Shown: in pieces, positions 8,561 to 17,953 of the stretch
Position numbering within the stretch: the first letter of the stretch is position 1
Layout: the number at the start of each line of letters is the position of its first letter
From: JAFGJQ01 sp964495075
Lineage (GTDB): Bacteria; Planctomycetota; Phycisphaerae; UBA1845
NCBI GenBank assembly: GCA_964495075.1
Contig: CAZBUJ010000013.1
Span: 21,497-85,496 of the forward strand
Length of the DNA: 64,000 nucleotides
Direction of reading: 5' to 3'
Notes under the pieces: model-generated
Told to the model about the DNA's origin: nothing
Database searches by the model: none
Seen by the model: only the letters and a program-made list of their open reading frames with translations
Translations under genes and position numbers: made by a program

Positions 8561-10942
8561 ATGCGCTTGGCAGTGAAGGAACTGATCGTCTTGGGGATCG
8601 TGAGTGTCAGCGTACCGGCATTTGCCCAGTCGACGATGGACTGGCCGACGGGAGAGTTCGAGCCGTACCGCCTCGACAGTAGCCAGTTGGCCAACACGGC
8701 GACCGACACGTGGCTCGTGTATTCGAATTCGGTGACGGTTGAAAATTCCGCCTGGCTTCGCCTCTACTTCGAGGAGGTGGTGCTGGAAAAGGGCAGCACG
8801 ATTCGCATGACGTCCGCTCTGGACGGCGAGGTGCAGGAGCTCGACGCCGCGGGCATGGCGATGTGGCAGAACACGTCCGCTTACTTCAATGGCGATACGG
8901 TCTACATCGACGTGTTTGCGGCCGCGGGCACAACCAAGAACCGGATCGTGCTGGACAAGGTGGCGCGATACGAAACCGGGCTGCGTGCCTGCGGCGAGAC
9001 GGGGTGCGGCTACTGCGGATCCGACGACCGCGTCCCCTCCGATGAGGAGTGGACGGGACGGCTGATGCCGGTCGGATGCACGGCTTCGGTGTACAACGAC
9101 CAGAGCTGTCTGGTATCGGCCGGGCACTGCGTCGCTGGCGGATACGCCGACGTGATCCAGTTCCGCGTCCCGGACTCGGACCCGGACTGCGAGCCAAATC
9201 AACCATCCGTTTCCAACCAGTTCCCGATCACCGACACCCTGTGGTCCAGCGACGGGCCCGGCGATGACTGGTCCGTCCTCCTCGCCGGAACCAACAACCT
9301 CGGCCAGACCATTTACGAACGGTACGGGACGTTCCGACCGATTGCGACGGGCATCATCACGGCGGGCGAACGGATCGACGTGTGGGGCTACGGCATCGAC
9401 GGTCAGCCGACGCGAAACCAGACGCAGCAGACGGCCGATGGGACGGTCGAAGCTCGTTTCTCCGACCGGTACTACGTTCGGGTCGACATCACGCACGGCA
9501 ACTCCGGTTCAGCGGTGATCTGGAGCAGCCAGATCATCGGCATCGTGACGCACTGCCCGTGCCCTAACGTCGCCACGCGGATAGATCTCGCGGCGTTCCG
9601 CGCCGCACGGGACGAACTCTGTCCGTTTGTTCTGACCTACTGTAGCGCCTCATCCGACTCGGACAATTACGAATACATCAGTAACGTCTCGGTGGGAAGC
9701 ATCGACAACTCGAGCGGCCCCTCGCGCTATTCCGACTACACCTCCCAATCCACGACGATGGCCATCGGCTCGGAGCACGAAATCACCGTTACGTTGGACT
9801 CCGCGTGGTCGTCCGATCTGGGCGGCCTCTGGATCGACTGGAACCGCGACGGTGATTTCGACGACGCGGACGAAACGATCACCACGGCGTGGTCCGGTGT
9901 GGGCCCCTACTCGGAGACCATCACGGTGCCGGAAGGTGCGAGCGAGGGCAACGCGCGGATGCGGGTCCGTATCCTGGACGGCGACCACGATCCGACGCCT
10001 GAGTCCTGCGGCAGCACGTCCTACGGAGAAGTGGAAGACTACACAGTTCGGATCGACCCGCCCCCGCCCACATGCGATGACGGCATTCGCAACCAGGGCG
10101 AGGCCCGAATCGACTGCGGCGGTCCCTGCTCCCCGTGCAGTTGCACTTCCGACGGCCAGTGCGACAACGGCGTCTACTGCGACGGGCAGGAACTCTGTGA
10201 CGATTACGGCGAGTGCCAGACCGGACCGCCCGTCTTCTGCACCGACTTCATCGATTGCACCGACGACGTGTGCAACGAAGAGACGGGACTGTGCGACTAC
10301 ATCCCGAACGACTCGTTGTGCGACGATGGTCGATTCTGCGACGGCGAAGAGGTCTGCAATCCGGCCTCCGGGTGCGAGCCGGGGCCGGGTGCCGACTGCG
10401 ACGACCTGATCAGTTGCACCGACGATTCGTGCGACGAGGAGGCCGACCAGTGCGTGCACGTTCCAAACGATGCGTTCTGTGATGACACGGTGTACTGCAA
10501 CGGCGAGGAGTACTGTGACCCGGTCGAGGGATGCCAGCCCGGCGAGGCGGTCAGTTGCGACGACGAAATCGATTGCACGATCGATCTGTGCTACGAGGCA
10601 TTGCGGGGCTGCCTGAACCTCCCCGACGACACGCTCTGCGATGACGGCTTGTACTGCACGGGCGTGGAGTCGTGCGAGCCCACGACCGGCTGCATCACGT
10701 CCGGATCACCCTGCGACGACGGGTACTGGTGTGACGAGGCGAGCCAATCGTGCGAGCCGCTCGGCGACGGCGATCTGGACGGTGACGGCGACGTCGACCT
10801 GGCCGACTTCAAGCTGTTCCAGGTGTGCTTCGGGGAGACGGTGCCGGGGCCCTGCGATGCGGCCAACCTGGCCGGTGGCGACACCATCGACCTTGAGGAC
10901 TACGTGCTGTTCGGCGACGCGGTCGAGTTGAGCGGACCGTAG
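8561..10942 (+). CDS. Secreted trypsin-fold serine peptidase with GEVED domain, Cys-rich repeats and dockerin-like C-terminus
   Basis: 793 residues from ATG 8561 behind GGGAGG. A signal peptide (MRLAVKELIVLGIVSVSVPAFA) directs export. Residues about 150-365 carry a chymotrypsin-type triad: SAGHC (H189), DDWS (D235/236) and GNSGSA (S315), like glutamyl-endopeptidase relatives. A GEVED domain follows (about 365-505) with LGGLWIDWNRDGDFDDADE and the name motif YGEVEDY. Residues 534-725 hold 53-residue Cys-rich repeats. The C-terminus GDLDGDGDVDLADFKLF is dockerin-like, with calcium-type Asp spacing. It probably acts at the cell surface or outside. The substrate is unknown. Peptidase activity is inferred from the triad. 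Confidence 0.88.
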   Translation: MRLAVKELIVLGIVSVSVPAFAQSTMDWPTGEFEPYRLDSSQLANTATDTWLVYSNSVTVENSAWLRLYFEEVVLEKGSTIRMTSALDGEVQELDAAGMAMWQNTSAYFNGDTVYIDVFAAAGTTKNRIVLDKVARYETGLRACGETGCGYCGSDDRVPSDEEWTGRLMPVGCTASVYNDQSCLVSAGHCVAGGYADVIQFRVPDSDPDCEPNQPSVSNQFPITDTLWSSDGPGDDWSVLLAGTNNLGQTIYERYGTFRPIATGIITAGERIDVWGYGIDGQPTRNQTQQTADGTVEARFSDRYYVRVDITHGNSGSAVIWSSQIIGIVTHCPCPNVATRIDLAAFRAARDELCPFVLTYCSASSDSDNYEYISNVSVGSIDNSSGPSRYSDYTSQSTTMAIGSEHEITVTLDSAWSSDLGGLWIDWNRDGDFDDADETITTAWSGVGPYSETITVPEGASEGNARMRVRILDGDHDPTPESCGSTSYGEVEDYTVRIDPPPPTCDDGIRNQGEARIDCGGPCSPCSCTSDGQCDNGVYCDGQELCDDYGECQTGPPVFCTDFIDCTDDVCNEETGLCDYIPNDSLCDDGRFCDGEEVCNPASGCEPGPGADCDDLISCTDDSCDEEADQCVHVPNDAFCDDTVYCNGEEYCDPVEGCQPGEAVSCDDEIDCTIDLCYEALRGCLNLPDDTLCDDGLYCTGVESCEPTTGCITSGSPCDDGYWCDEASQSCEPLGDGDLDGDGDVDLADFKLFQVCFGETVPGPCDAANLAGGDTIDLEDYVLFGDAVELSGP
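10160..10750 (+). repeat. Tandem coding repeat, 159-bp period (53 residues), 3.7 copies
   Basis: Units begin at 10160, 10319, 10478 and 10637, exactly 159 nt apart; the last is partial. Each starts CDDGxxCxGxExC, continues C(D/T)xxIxCTxDxC and ends with PNDxLC-like residues. The pattern resembles the CTDC-type Cys-rich repeats of extracellular proteins. Copies have diverged in sequence but not in length. Confidence 0.85.
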
Positions 10943-10995
10943 GGCGACACGCCTGGCGAGGCCGGCCCTCACGCCGATTCCCGGTCAAGATCAAT

Positions 10996-11034
10996 GCGGC
11001 CTGTGGAGCGCGACGTTCCGCAGGCCGCTTTGCT
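10996..11034 (+). terminator. Probable terminator after the secreted peptidase gene
   Basis: GCGGCCTGTGGA (10996-11007) pairs with TCCGCAGGCCGC (11017-11028), a 12-bp stem with one mismatch and a 9-nt loop, followed by TTTGCTTG. It lies 54 nt after the stop. Confidence 0.6.
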
Positions 11035-11259
11035 TGTCACCATCCGCGCAGTAGTGTCCGCCACCCGACGGCGGTCGACACCCGAATCGCCCGGTCATCC
11101 CCGCGGCGGCCGATGGCTACAGTCGACCGGCGCAGTGCAAGCAAGTACGGGCGGGGACGAATTGGCACCGGGACACGGAGGTGCGCACGAACGTATCGGA
11201 GCACCCCGGCCAGTCCGTCCCCGCCCGTTCATCCGTGGGGCGGCCCCGGTCCACTCGGG

Positions 11260-11919
11260 CTACGGGCCCGCCGCATCGATGCGCGGTCGCCGGGTGGGCT
11301 CCTCGTACGCGGCCGCCGACTCGACGCCCGCCGGCCCGGCCACGATGTTCAAGACGACGTTCGTGCACTCCGCGTCCGGCATGCGAATCGCGATGTCGAT
11401 ACTCGGTGGGAATCCCGCGTCGCCTCCCGGCACCAGGCCACTGTCGAAGAACGCCGTCTCGGCGCCGCCTACTTCGAGGTCCATGGTCAGCCGTTGCGTC
11501 ATTTCGCCTTCAGCGCGGCCAACCTTATACAGACCCGAGCCGGTGATTTCGATTTCCTCATCACCAAACGTGGCCACCCACTGCACATCGGTGATCTCGT
11601 ACACGTCGAACGCCGGCTCCTCGCTTGGGGCCTGGCTCAGCCCGAACGTGCCCTCAAGTGACGTGGCGACACGGATCCGGCACAGACATGGGCGGGTCCC
11701 GCTGCCAAAGCAGCCGTCCATGTACAAGCTGCGATCGCGTAACTCGTAGGCATACACCACGTCTCGTGGTGCCGCGACGAGACTACTTTGATCCGTCAGC
11801 CCGGTCGCCACCGCGCTTGGTTTGTCTACCTGCGCCGAACTCGTTTCCCCCTGCGCGGCCCATGCCCAGGCGACCGCGCCGATCAACACCCCCACAACCA
11901 CGAACAATCGCACCTTCAT
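11260..11919 (-). CDS. Exported protein of unknown function
   Basis: 219 residues from ATG 11919, chosen over the longer open frame because AGGAGG precedes it closely. The start MKVRLFVVVGVLIGAVAWAWA is a clear signal peptide. The mature part has a CLCRIR segment, an alternating beta-rich middle (VYEITDVQWVATFGDEEIEI), MTQRLTMDLEVGG and DIAIRMPDAECTNVVLNIVA. Four cysteines could form disulfides. I do not recognise the family. It is convergent with the secreted peptidase gene and alone in its orientation. Confidence 0.75.
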   Translation of the reverse strand: MKVRLFVVVGVLIGAVAWAWAAQGETSSAQVDKPSAVATGLTDQSSLVAAPRDVVYAYELRDRSLYMDGCFGSGTRPCLCRIRVATSLEGTFGLSQAPSEEPAFDVYEITDVQWVATFGDEEIEITGSGLYKVGRAEGEMTQRLTMDLEVGGAETAFFDSGLVPGGDAGFPPSIDIAIRMPDAECTNVVLNIVAGPAGVESAAAYEEPTRRPRIDAAGP

Positions 11920-12400
11920 CACGTCGCCTCCTTCTTTCACAAAACATCGAATCGTCCCAGCACGAACGGTACAGGTTCTGGTGTGAGGACACACGACCGT
12001 CGACGGACCCGGCCCCGGAAGCCAGGACTGCCCGCGGCGGCCGCGCGTTCCGTCCACCCAAGGTGATCACACGACCCATCATCATCTGTATTCCGCAACG
12101 TCCCCGATCTAATTCAAAACTCCGCAGTTTTTGTGCGGATTTGATGCGGCGCGCTCTACATCGCCTGCGGGCCATCGATGGGGCCGGCCGTCAAGGACCC
12201 GCTTGGACCCGAGTCAAGTCCCACTGTGCGGAGCGGGCCACCTTCTTCGCAGGTGACGCGGGTTGGGCAGTCGGGCGGGTCGAGCCCGCACCTGTTCACG
12301 ATGGGTTGTCGAGGGCACGATTGGTGCTAGCATACTTGCCGCAACCGCCGCGCTGGGCCGCGGCGCTATCTCATCTCAACGACCGGCCGGAGGTACCGAT
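11920..12400. other. Divergent intergenic region, 481 bp
   Basis: It separates two divergent exported-protein genes. A weak minus-strand promoter may be read from TTGAAT (12117-12112) with an 18-nt spacer to GAATAC (12093-12088). A weak plus-strand one is TTGTCG (12306-12311) with CATACT (12331-12336), spacing 19. TCCGCA/TGCGGA (12121-12139) forms a short hairpin over a T-rich loop. No gene seen. Confidence 0.4.
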
Positions 12401-13510
12401 ATGACATGGCACAGCAGATCTGCTCGGTTCGCGCGATGGAGTCTGGCGCTGTTGCTCCTGTCGGCCGCCGCCGGATGCCCCTCGCGACGGCAATCGCCCG
12501 GTTGGGCGGCGGCGATGCAAAGGGACACTTTCGGCATCACCCCGGCGGCGCCGGGTTCCGTTCAGCCGGATGGGTATGACGAAGCGTCGGATGTGCGGGC
12601 AGTCGCGGATGACCATCCGCCGGTTTCGGAGACGGTTGCTTTCGCGGCTCCGACCGCGAGTGGGCCGAACCTGCGCACTATCACGCTCGACAATGATTTC
12701 ATCGCCGAGTGTGCGTCGCGCGTAACGTTTACCAGCCGTTTTGATCCGGTGGGCATCAACGTCCACAGCGTCTCCTCTGACGGCGACGCGCACATCTCCG
12801 GCGTGTTCGAAGCCGTCCAGCTTCCCATGGTGGCCGAATTGATGAACGCCGCAGAGGAGCGGGATCTGGCGGTGGCCTTCATCGAGCAGCGCATCGAAGA
12901 GGACCAACCGTTTGACATGACCGGCGTGTGGCGGTTGTGGTGCGAGCATCCGGGGCGGGAGCCGCACGTACAGGGCGCGGAGATTCCCGATTATGAGGGC
13001 AGCACCAATCCCGACCATGTCTTCGAGATCCACCCGGTGACCGTGGTCGGCATCCGCGACGTCACCCATACGATCAAGACCATCCCGCCGGGCTACACGA
13101 CCAAGGACGCGGAACGGGCGTTCGGGCGGTACGAATCGCTGTGGTGCGAAATCGAGCCCGGCGACACAACCACGACTATCCGCACGCAGATGGTCGCCTA
13201 CAATTACCCCGAGTTTGTCATGCAAATGGTGGACGTGCCGGCACAGGGACCGGACGGGTGCGTCGTGATGGCCTGGGTCTACGATGCCACCGGTGAGACG
13301 CTTCTGGTGGACAGTCCGCGGCGGATGGTGTTCATCGAGGGGACGGCGGCGGAGGAAACCCTGCGGAACACGGCGCCCCTGGAGACGCTCCACGTGCTGG
13401 GCATGCCACGGATCGACCTGGGAGTGATCGCGGCCCGGGCGGCCACCGGCACGAAGCTGGCCGCCAACCTGCCCTACGAGATCGTCGTGGTCGGCGTGTA
13501 CGAGGATTGA
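12401..13510 (+). CDS. Probable lipoprotein of unknown function
   Basis: 369 residues from ATG 12401 with GGAGG about 7 nt upstream. The N-terminus has an RFARW basic stretch, then LALLLLSAAAGC. The cysteine near residue 26 is a plausible but imperfect lipobox (A at -3). The mature part begins low-complexity (Pro/Asp/Ala). Two beta-rich halves follow, with ITLDNDFIAECASRVTFTSR, FDMTGVWRLWCEHPG and HPVTVVGIRDVTHTIKTIPP. No recognised family. It would sit on a membrane face. The gene has no operon partner on its strand. Confidence 0.7.
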   Translation: MTWHSRSARFARWSLALLLLSAAAGCPSRRQSPGWAAAMQRDTFGITPAAPGSVQPDGYDEASDVRAVADDHPPVSETVAFAAPTASGPNLRTITLDNDFIAECASRVTFTSRFDPVGINVHSVSSDGDAHISGVFEAVQLPMVAELMNAAEERDLAVAFIEQRIEEDQPFDMTGVWRLWCEHPGREPHVQGAEIPDYEGSTNPDHVFEIHPVTVVGIRDVTHTIKTIPPGYTTKDAERAFGRYESLWCEIEPGDTTTTIRTQMVAYNYPEFVMQMVDVPAQGPDGCVVMAWVYDATGETLLVDSPRRMVFIEGTAAEETLRNTAPLETLHVLGMPRIDLGVIAARAATGTKLAANLPYEIVVVGVYED

Positions 13511-13639
13511 GCATGGCGGGATGTCGGCCTCGCCCGCCGACCCGGTCGTCCGCTTCGTACACCGCGGTGGCGCCTGCGCCGCGTGCGTTGGACCGGCCTA
13601 ATCGCCGCCAAGCCCGTTTGCCATAATGGGTTCCGGAGG

Positions 13640-14041
13640 GTGGCGGCGACACAGCCTACCCAAGACAGTTCAACCGTCAAGAGAACGTCCTTCGGCAACC
13701 TGATCCCGGAGCAGCAGGCCGGCACGCCGGACTCCGACCTGGTGGGGTACGTGAAGCCGGACAAGACGGGTACGTTCGACTACACCCCCCATTCGGCCAA
13801 GGACAATACGCACCGACTCGTGTTCACGACCGCCAGGGAGGGCGTGCCCTTCGCCCGCGCCAAGTTCAAACTGGCGGAACCGGACGACCAGCCCGCGTCG
13901 ATCCGTTACTTACTGTCTTTGACCTCGTACTCGGCGTCGATGACGTCGTCGTCCTTCCGGTCGCCGGCATCTTTCGGTTCGCCGGCACCCGCCGCACTGC
14001 CGGCCGCAGCCCGCTCCTGCTGCTTGGCCATCTCCTCGTAG
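13640..14041 (+). CDS. Possible hypothetical gene overlapping the 3' end of dnaK (doubtful)
   Basis: An open frame from GTG 13640 (or GTG 13583) stays open across 13640-13905 with codon use like its neighbours. It encodes FGNLIPEQQAGTPDSDLVGY and FAKFKLAEPDDQ-type residues. It then runs 136 nt antisense into dnaK, where its residues turn to Ser/Ala-rich shadow sequence. GGAGG abuts the GTG too closely to be a good ribosome site. It may be a real short protein whose true end is masked, a decayed gene, or chance. Confidence 0.25.
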   Translation: MAATQPTQDSSTVKRTSFGNLIPEQQAGTPDSDLVGYVKPDKTGTFDYTPHSAKDNTHRLVFTTAREGVPFARAKFKLAEPDDQPASIRYLLSLTSYSASMTSSSFRSPASFGSPAPAALPAAARSCCLAISS

Positions 14042-15834
14042 ATCACCTTCCCGATCGACTGGGCGGCCGCCATGAGCTTCTCGGTCGCCTTGTTGATGGC
14101 GTTGAGATCGTCGCCGCCCATCACCTCGCGCACCTGCTTGACGGCGGCCTCGATGTCACCGCGATCGGATTGGCTGATCTTGTCGCCGTGCTCCTTGAGT
14201 TGCTTTTCCGTCTCGTACGCCAGGTGCTCGGCCTGGTTACGGGCGTCGACGACTTCCTTCTTGCGAAGATCGTCGGCCGCGTGGGCCTCGGCCTCCGACT
14301 TCATGCGTTTGATTTCGTCTTCGCTCAGGCCGCTCGAGCCTTCGATGCGGATCGACTTCTCTTCGGCGGTGGCCTTGTCCTTGGCGGACACGTTGATGAT
14401 ACCGTTCTTGTCGATGTCGAACGTCACGTCGATCTGCGGCATCCCGCGGGGGGCGGCGGCGATGCCGGTCAGGTTGAACTGGCCGAGCGAGCGATTGTCC
14501 GCCGCCATTGGCCGGTTGCCCTGCAGCACGTGGATGGTGACCTCGGTCTGGTTATCCGCCGCGGTGGTATAGGTCTTGGTCTTGCTGGTGGGAATGACCG
14601 AGTTGGCATCGATCATCGCGGTCATGACACCACCCTGCGTTTCGACCCCCAGGGTAAGCGGGGTCACGTCAACGAGCACGATGTCGTCCTTGTCGCCGGC
14701 GATAATCGCACCCTGGAGGGCGGCCCCGACGGCCACAACTTCGTCGGGGTTGATGCTCTTGTTCGGGTCCTTGGCGAAGATCTGCTTGACCAGGGTCTGG
14801 ACGGCGGGAATCCGCGTCGAGCCACCCACCAGCACCACCTCGTCGATGTCGGAGGGGCTGATCTTGGCGGCTTCGAGGGCCTCCATGACCGGTTTGCGGC
14901 ACCGCTCGGTCAGCTTCTCGGTAAGCTGCTCGAACTTCGTGCGGGTCAGCGTCATCTGAAGATGTTTGGGACCGGCCTGGTCCGCCGAGATGAACGGCAG
15001 ATTGAGTTGCGTCTCCATCGTCTTCGATAGTTCGCACTTGGCCGTCTCGCAGGCTTCCTTAAGCCGCTGGAGAGCCATCGGGTCCTTGCGGAGATCGATC
15101 CCTTCCTTCTTGCGGAACTCCTCCGCGACATGGTCGATCAGTTCTTCGTCGTAATCGTCACCACCGAGGTGGCCGTCCCCGCTGGTGGACTTGACTTCAA
15201 ACGTCCCGACTTCCGGATCGATCTCAAGGATCGAGATGTCGAAAGTGCCGCCGCCGAGGTCGAACACGGCGATGCGTTCCTCGTGCTTCTTCTTGTCGAG
15301 CCCGTAGGCCAGGGCGGCCGCGGTCGGCTCGTTGATGATCCGCTCGACCTTCAGGCCGGCGATCTCGCCGGCGTCCTTGGTGGCCTTCCTCTGCGAGTCA
15401 TTGAAGTAAGCGGGGCAGGTGATCACGGCGCGATCGACGGGCTCGCCGAGGTAGTCCTCCGCGGTTTTCTTGAGGTCCTGGAGGATCATGGCGCTGATCT
15501 CGGGCGGGGTATACTCCTTGCCCCGGATCGTGACCTTGACCAGCTCCTCGGGGCCGCCGACGACCTCGTATGGCACGATTTTCTCTTCGCTGCTGACTTC
15601 ATTGTGCCGCCGCCCCATGAAGCGTTTGATCGAGAAGACGGTATTCTTGGGGTTGGCCACCTGCTGGTGCTTGGCGATCTGACCGACGAGCCGCTCGCCG
15701 CTATCGGTGAAGCCGACGACGGACGGTGTCAACCGTGACCCGCTGGAGTTGGTCAGCACCTTGGGCTGGTCCCCTTCGAGAATCGCCACCACGGAGTTGG
15801 TGGTCCCCAGATCGATTCCGATGATTTTCGACAT
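13906..15834 (-). CDS. dnaK: Chaperone DnaK (Hsp70)
   Basis: 642 residues, the usual length. The start ATG 15834 is preceded by AGGAGAG. The nucleotide-binding domain has IGIDLGTTNSVVA (phosphate 1), AVFDLGGGTFDISI (phosphate 2) and VVLVGGSTRIPAVQ. The substrate-binding domain has VLLVDVTPLTLGVET-type linker residues and TTAADNQTEVTIHVLQGNRP. The lid ends in an acidic tail EYEVKDSK. It binds and refolds exposed hydrophobic segments with DnaJ and GrpE, neither of which lies next to it. Upstream, TATAGT (15893-15888) could be a -10. No CIRCE (TTAGCACTC-type) repeat is visible, so HrcA control is not supported. Confidence 0.98.
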   Translation of the reverse strand: MSKIIGIDLGTTNSVVAILEGDQPKVLTNSSGSRLTPSVVGFTDSGERLVGQIAKHQQVANPKNTVFSIKRFMGRRHNEVSSEEKIVPYEVVGGPEELVKVTIRGKEYTPPEISAMILQDLKKTAEDYLGEPVDRAVITCPAYFNDSQRKATKDAGEIAGLKVERIINEPTAAALAYGLDKKKHEERIAVFDLGGGTFDISILEIDPEVGTFEVKSTSGDGHLGGDDYDEELIDHVAEEFRKKEGIDLRKDPMALQRLKEACETAKCELSKTMETQLNLPFISADQAGPKHLQMTLTRTKFEQLTEKLTERCRKPVMEALEAAKISPSDIDEVVLVGGSTRIPAVQTLVKQIFAKDPNKSINPDEVVAVGAALQGAIIAGDKDDIVLVDVTPLTLGVETQGGVMTAMIDANSVIPTSKTKTYTTAADNQTEVTIHVLQGNRPMAADNRSLGQFNLTGIAAAPRGMPQIDVTFDIDKNGIINVSAKDKATAEEKSIRIEGSSGLSEDEIKRMKSEAEAHAADDLRKKEVVDARNQAEHLAYETEKQLKEHGDKISQSDRGDIEAAVKQVREVMGGDDLNAINKATEKLMAAAQSIGKVIYEEMAKQQERAAAGSAAGAGEPKDAGDRKDDDVIDAEYEVKDSK

Positions 15835-16190
15835 GATGGCTCTCCTGCCTACTTTCGCAGCGCCAGCAACGCGAGTCAGGCCGGCGCACTATAATCCACG
15901 CGCACATCGAGCACGACGTATGCCATCAATCGGGGGGCGGAGGAAATCGTCTAATTCCCTTTTTGGCATGACGTTATGTCGTGAGGTCGATCGTCGTTGG
16001 GCGCCGCACTGCCATCCTGACAGGCGGGTGGCCTGCGATATTGGCACAATGACGCGGCACGCCGCGCGGCCTCGGGGTCCAGAATGTCCGGTGTGCGGCG
16101 ACGTGGCGTCCGGCGTACCGGGATTCCCGGCCACTTTCGCTCGATTATCTTCTTTAGGCGGCTGAATTGGGGCGATAGAATTTTCTTCGA
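15835..16190. other. Divergent dnaK / ACT-gene intergenic region
   Basis: 356 bp. TATAGT on the minus strand (15893-15888) is a possible dnaK -10 with a poor -35. TAGAAT on the plus strand (16176-16181) is only 9 nt before the ATG of the ACT gene. That spacing would give a leaderless mRNA. Nothing else seen. Confidence 0.4.
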
Positions 16191-16667
16191 ATGGACACCG
16201 GACCTTTCGACACCGCTGAAGCGGAGGCCTATCCGACCGTCACGCAGATTTCGGTCTTCCTGGTCGATCGCTTGGGGGAGCTCCTGCGGCTGACGCGGAT
16301 CCTGGACCCGACCGACATCCACATTATGGCCCTGTCGGTGGTCAACGCGGTCGACAGCGCCATCGTGCGGATGATCGTGGACGACCCGGTTCTGGCGGCG
16401 GAGACGCTCCGCCAGGCCGGCTTCGCGATCAGTGAGACCGAGTTGCTGGTGGTCTCACTGCCGCACGGCAAGCGTGCCCTGCTGGAGACCTGGATGGCGT
16501 TGTTGGGGGCGGAGGTGAGCGTCGCGTACACCTATCCACTGCTGGCGCAGCCGGGCGGGCGGCCCGCTCTGGCCGTCCAGGCTGACAACCTGGAGCATGC
16601 CGCCGCCAACCTGACGGCCAAGAACTTCGTCGTGCTCGACCAGACCGATCTTTCCGCAGAATACTAA
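16191..16667 (+). CDS. ACT-domain amino-acid-binding regulator
   Basis: 158 residues from ATG 16191; no Shine-Dalgarno, and the -10-like TAGAAT ends 9 nt before it, so it may be leaderless. Two ACT modules are visible: VTQISVFLVDRLGELLRLTR with DIHIMALSVVNAVDSAIVRM, then TETELLVVSLPH and RPALAVQADNLEHAAANLT (second half). The betaalphabetabetaalphabeta pattern and small size fit a free-standing tandem ACT protein that senses amino acids. It is not fused to an enzyme and no biosynthetic gene is adjacent. Confidence 0.8.
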   Translation: MDTGPFDTAEAEAYPTVTQISVFLVDRLGELLRLTRILDPTDIHIMALSVVNAVDSAIVRMIVDDPVLAAETLRQAGFAISETELLVVSLPHGKRALLETWMALLGAEVSVAYTYPLLAQPGGRPALAVQADNLEHAAANLTAKNFVVLDQTDLSAEY

Positions 16668-16812
16668 GGCGCTCGGTCCTGCGTCTCGCGCGGCGCGAGC
16701 GAGCATCTCACCGCCCGGCCGCAGGATCACCATCTCGATCGGCCTGGGTAGGGCCACGATCGGATCGCTCGAGCTGCGGCACCGTCTGCGCCGCCTACCA
16801 TCCGCACGACCG

Positions 16813-17901
16813 TCAGCCACAATCCTCGTACACGCCGGCCGGCACCCCTTGGCCGTGAGCGGGCCGGCGCTGCACGGGTGGCCAATCACTGTCGGCATCG
16901 TACCAGGTGTCGAGGGCGTCCCGAACCTGCTCGGCGTTCTTGACGACGACGAAGGCGTCGCGCACGCGGCGGGCGAGTGGATGGTGGGCGCTGTACTTGA
17001 TCCCGAACTTCCGCATCAGGCGAGCCCCGTGCCGCTCTCCGTAGATGCGCACGATCTCGTCGAAGTGTTCGGCGATCACGCGGCCCTGTTCCGGCACCGA
17101 CGGTGGCGGCGGCAGCGGCTGGCCGGCATACAGCGCGCGACACTCGGCGAAGATCCACGGGTTGCCGATGCATCCGCGAGCAACCGTGACGCCATCGACG
17201 CCGGTGTCCGTGATCATCCGTACGCAGCGTTCCGCGCTCAACAAGTCGCCACTGCCGAGAACGACGGGTCGTCGCGCCGGGTCGGCCGGGGCGGTCCTCC
17301 CGCGCACGTGGTCCACCACGCGGCGCACGAAACACCAATCGCTGGGGCCGGCGTATCGCTGTCGCACGGTTCGGCCGTGCACGGTGACGCCGGCGACGCC
17401 GGCGTCCAACGCGCCGTCAAGGATGGCGAAGAAGTTCCATTCGCTTTGCGACTCGTCATCCATGCCGCGCCGCATCTTGACCGTTACCGGGCACCGCCCG
17501 GCCGTCGCGTCGATCACACGACGAACGATTTGGAGCGCCGTTTCCGGCTGCGAGAGCAGGAACCCGCCACGGCACCGCCCGAGCACTTTCTTGACCGGGC
17601 ATCCGAAGTTGATGTCGATCACGTCATAGCCCGCCTCGACCATATCGGCGACGGCCGGGGCGAAGTCCTCCGGGTTCGCGCCCATGAGTTGTCCACCAAC
17701 GGGGTGGTCATCGGGCTCCACCCGAAGCACGCGACGTCGCGTCTTCCCCTTCTGCGTAACCAGCTTGTCGAGCACCACCTCATTGAGCGCGTACGGCGCG
17801 CCGAACCGGCGGGCGACTCGTCGCATGGCGAGGTCGCTGTAGCCGCTCAACGCGGCCTGCACGAACGGCACGTCGAGTTGAAGTGACCCGATCGAGAGCA
17901 T
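16813..17901 (-). CDS. dus: tRNA-dihydrouridine synthase
   Basis: 362 residues from ATG 17901; an ATG at 17943 would add 14 low-complexity residues. A TIM barrel binds FMN: FVQAALSGYSDLAMRRVAR, EVVLDKLV, GGQLMGANPEDFA, then the signature DINFGCPVKKV with catalytic C101. VTVKMRRGMDD, VTVHGRTVRQRYAGPSDW and VTVARGCIGNPWIFAE complete the fold. It reduces uridine in the tRNA D-loop with NADPH. The helical C-terminal domain is present (HPLARRVRDAFVVV). The region after GCP reads GRCRGGFLL rather than the common GAGAALL, so the exact Dus subgroup is uncertain. Confidence 0.92.
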   Translation of the reverse strand: MLSIGSLQLDVPFVQAALSGYSDLAMRRVARRFGAPYALNEVVLDKLVTQKGKTRRRVLRVEPDDHPVGGQLMGANPEDFAPAVADMVEAGYDVIDINFGCPVKKVLGRCRGGFLLSQPETALQIVRRVIDATAGRCPVTVKMRRGMDDESQSEWNFFAILDGALDAGVAGVTVHGRTVRQRYAGPSDWCFVRRVVDHVRGRTAPADPARRPVVLGSGDLLSAERCVRMITDTGVDGVTVARGCIGNPWIFAECRALYAGQPLPPPPSVPEQGRVIAEHFDEIVRIYGERHGARLMRKFGIKYSAHHPLARRVRDAFVVVKNAEQVRDALDTWYDADSDWPPVQRRPAHGQGVPAGVYEDCG

Positions 17902-17953
17902 CGCGGCACTCGTGGGACCCGCGGGCCGCCTGGCGGCGCGCACCGCCCCTGTA

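Noticed and set aside
15835..15905. HrcA/CIRCE control of dnaK
   Set aside because: No TTAGCACTC-N9-GAGTGCTAA repeat is present in the leader.
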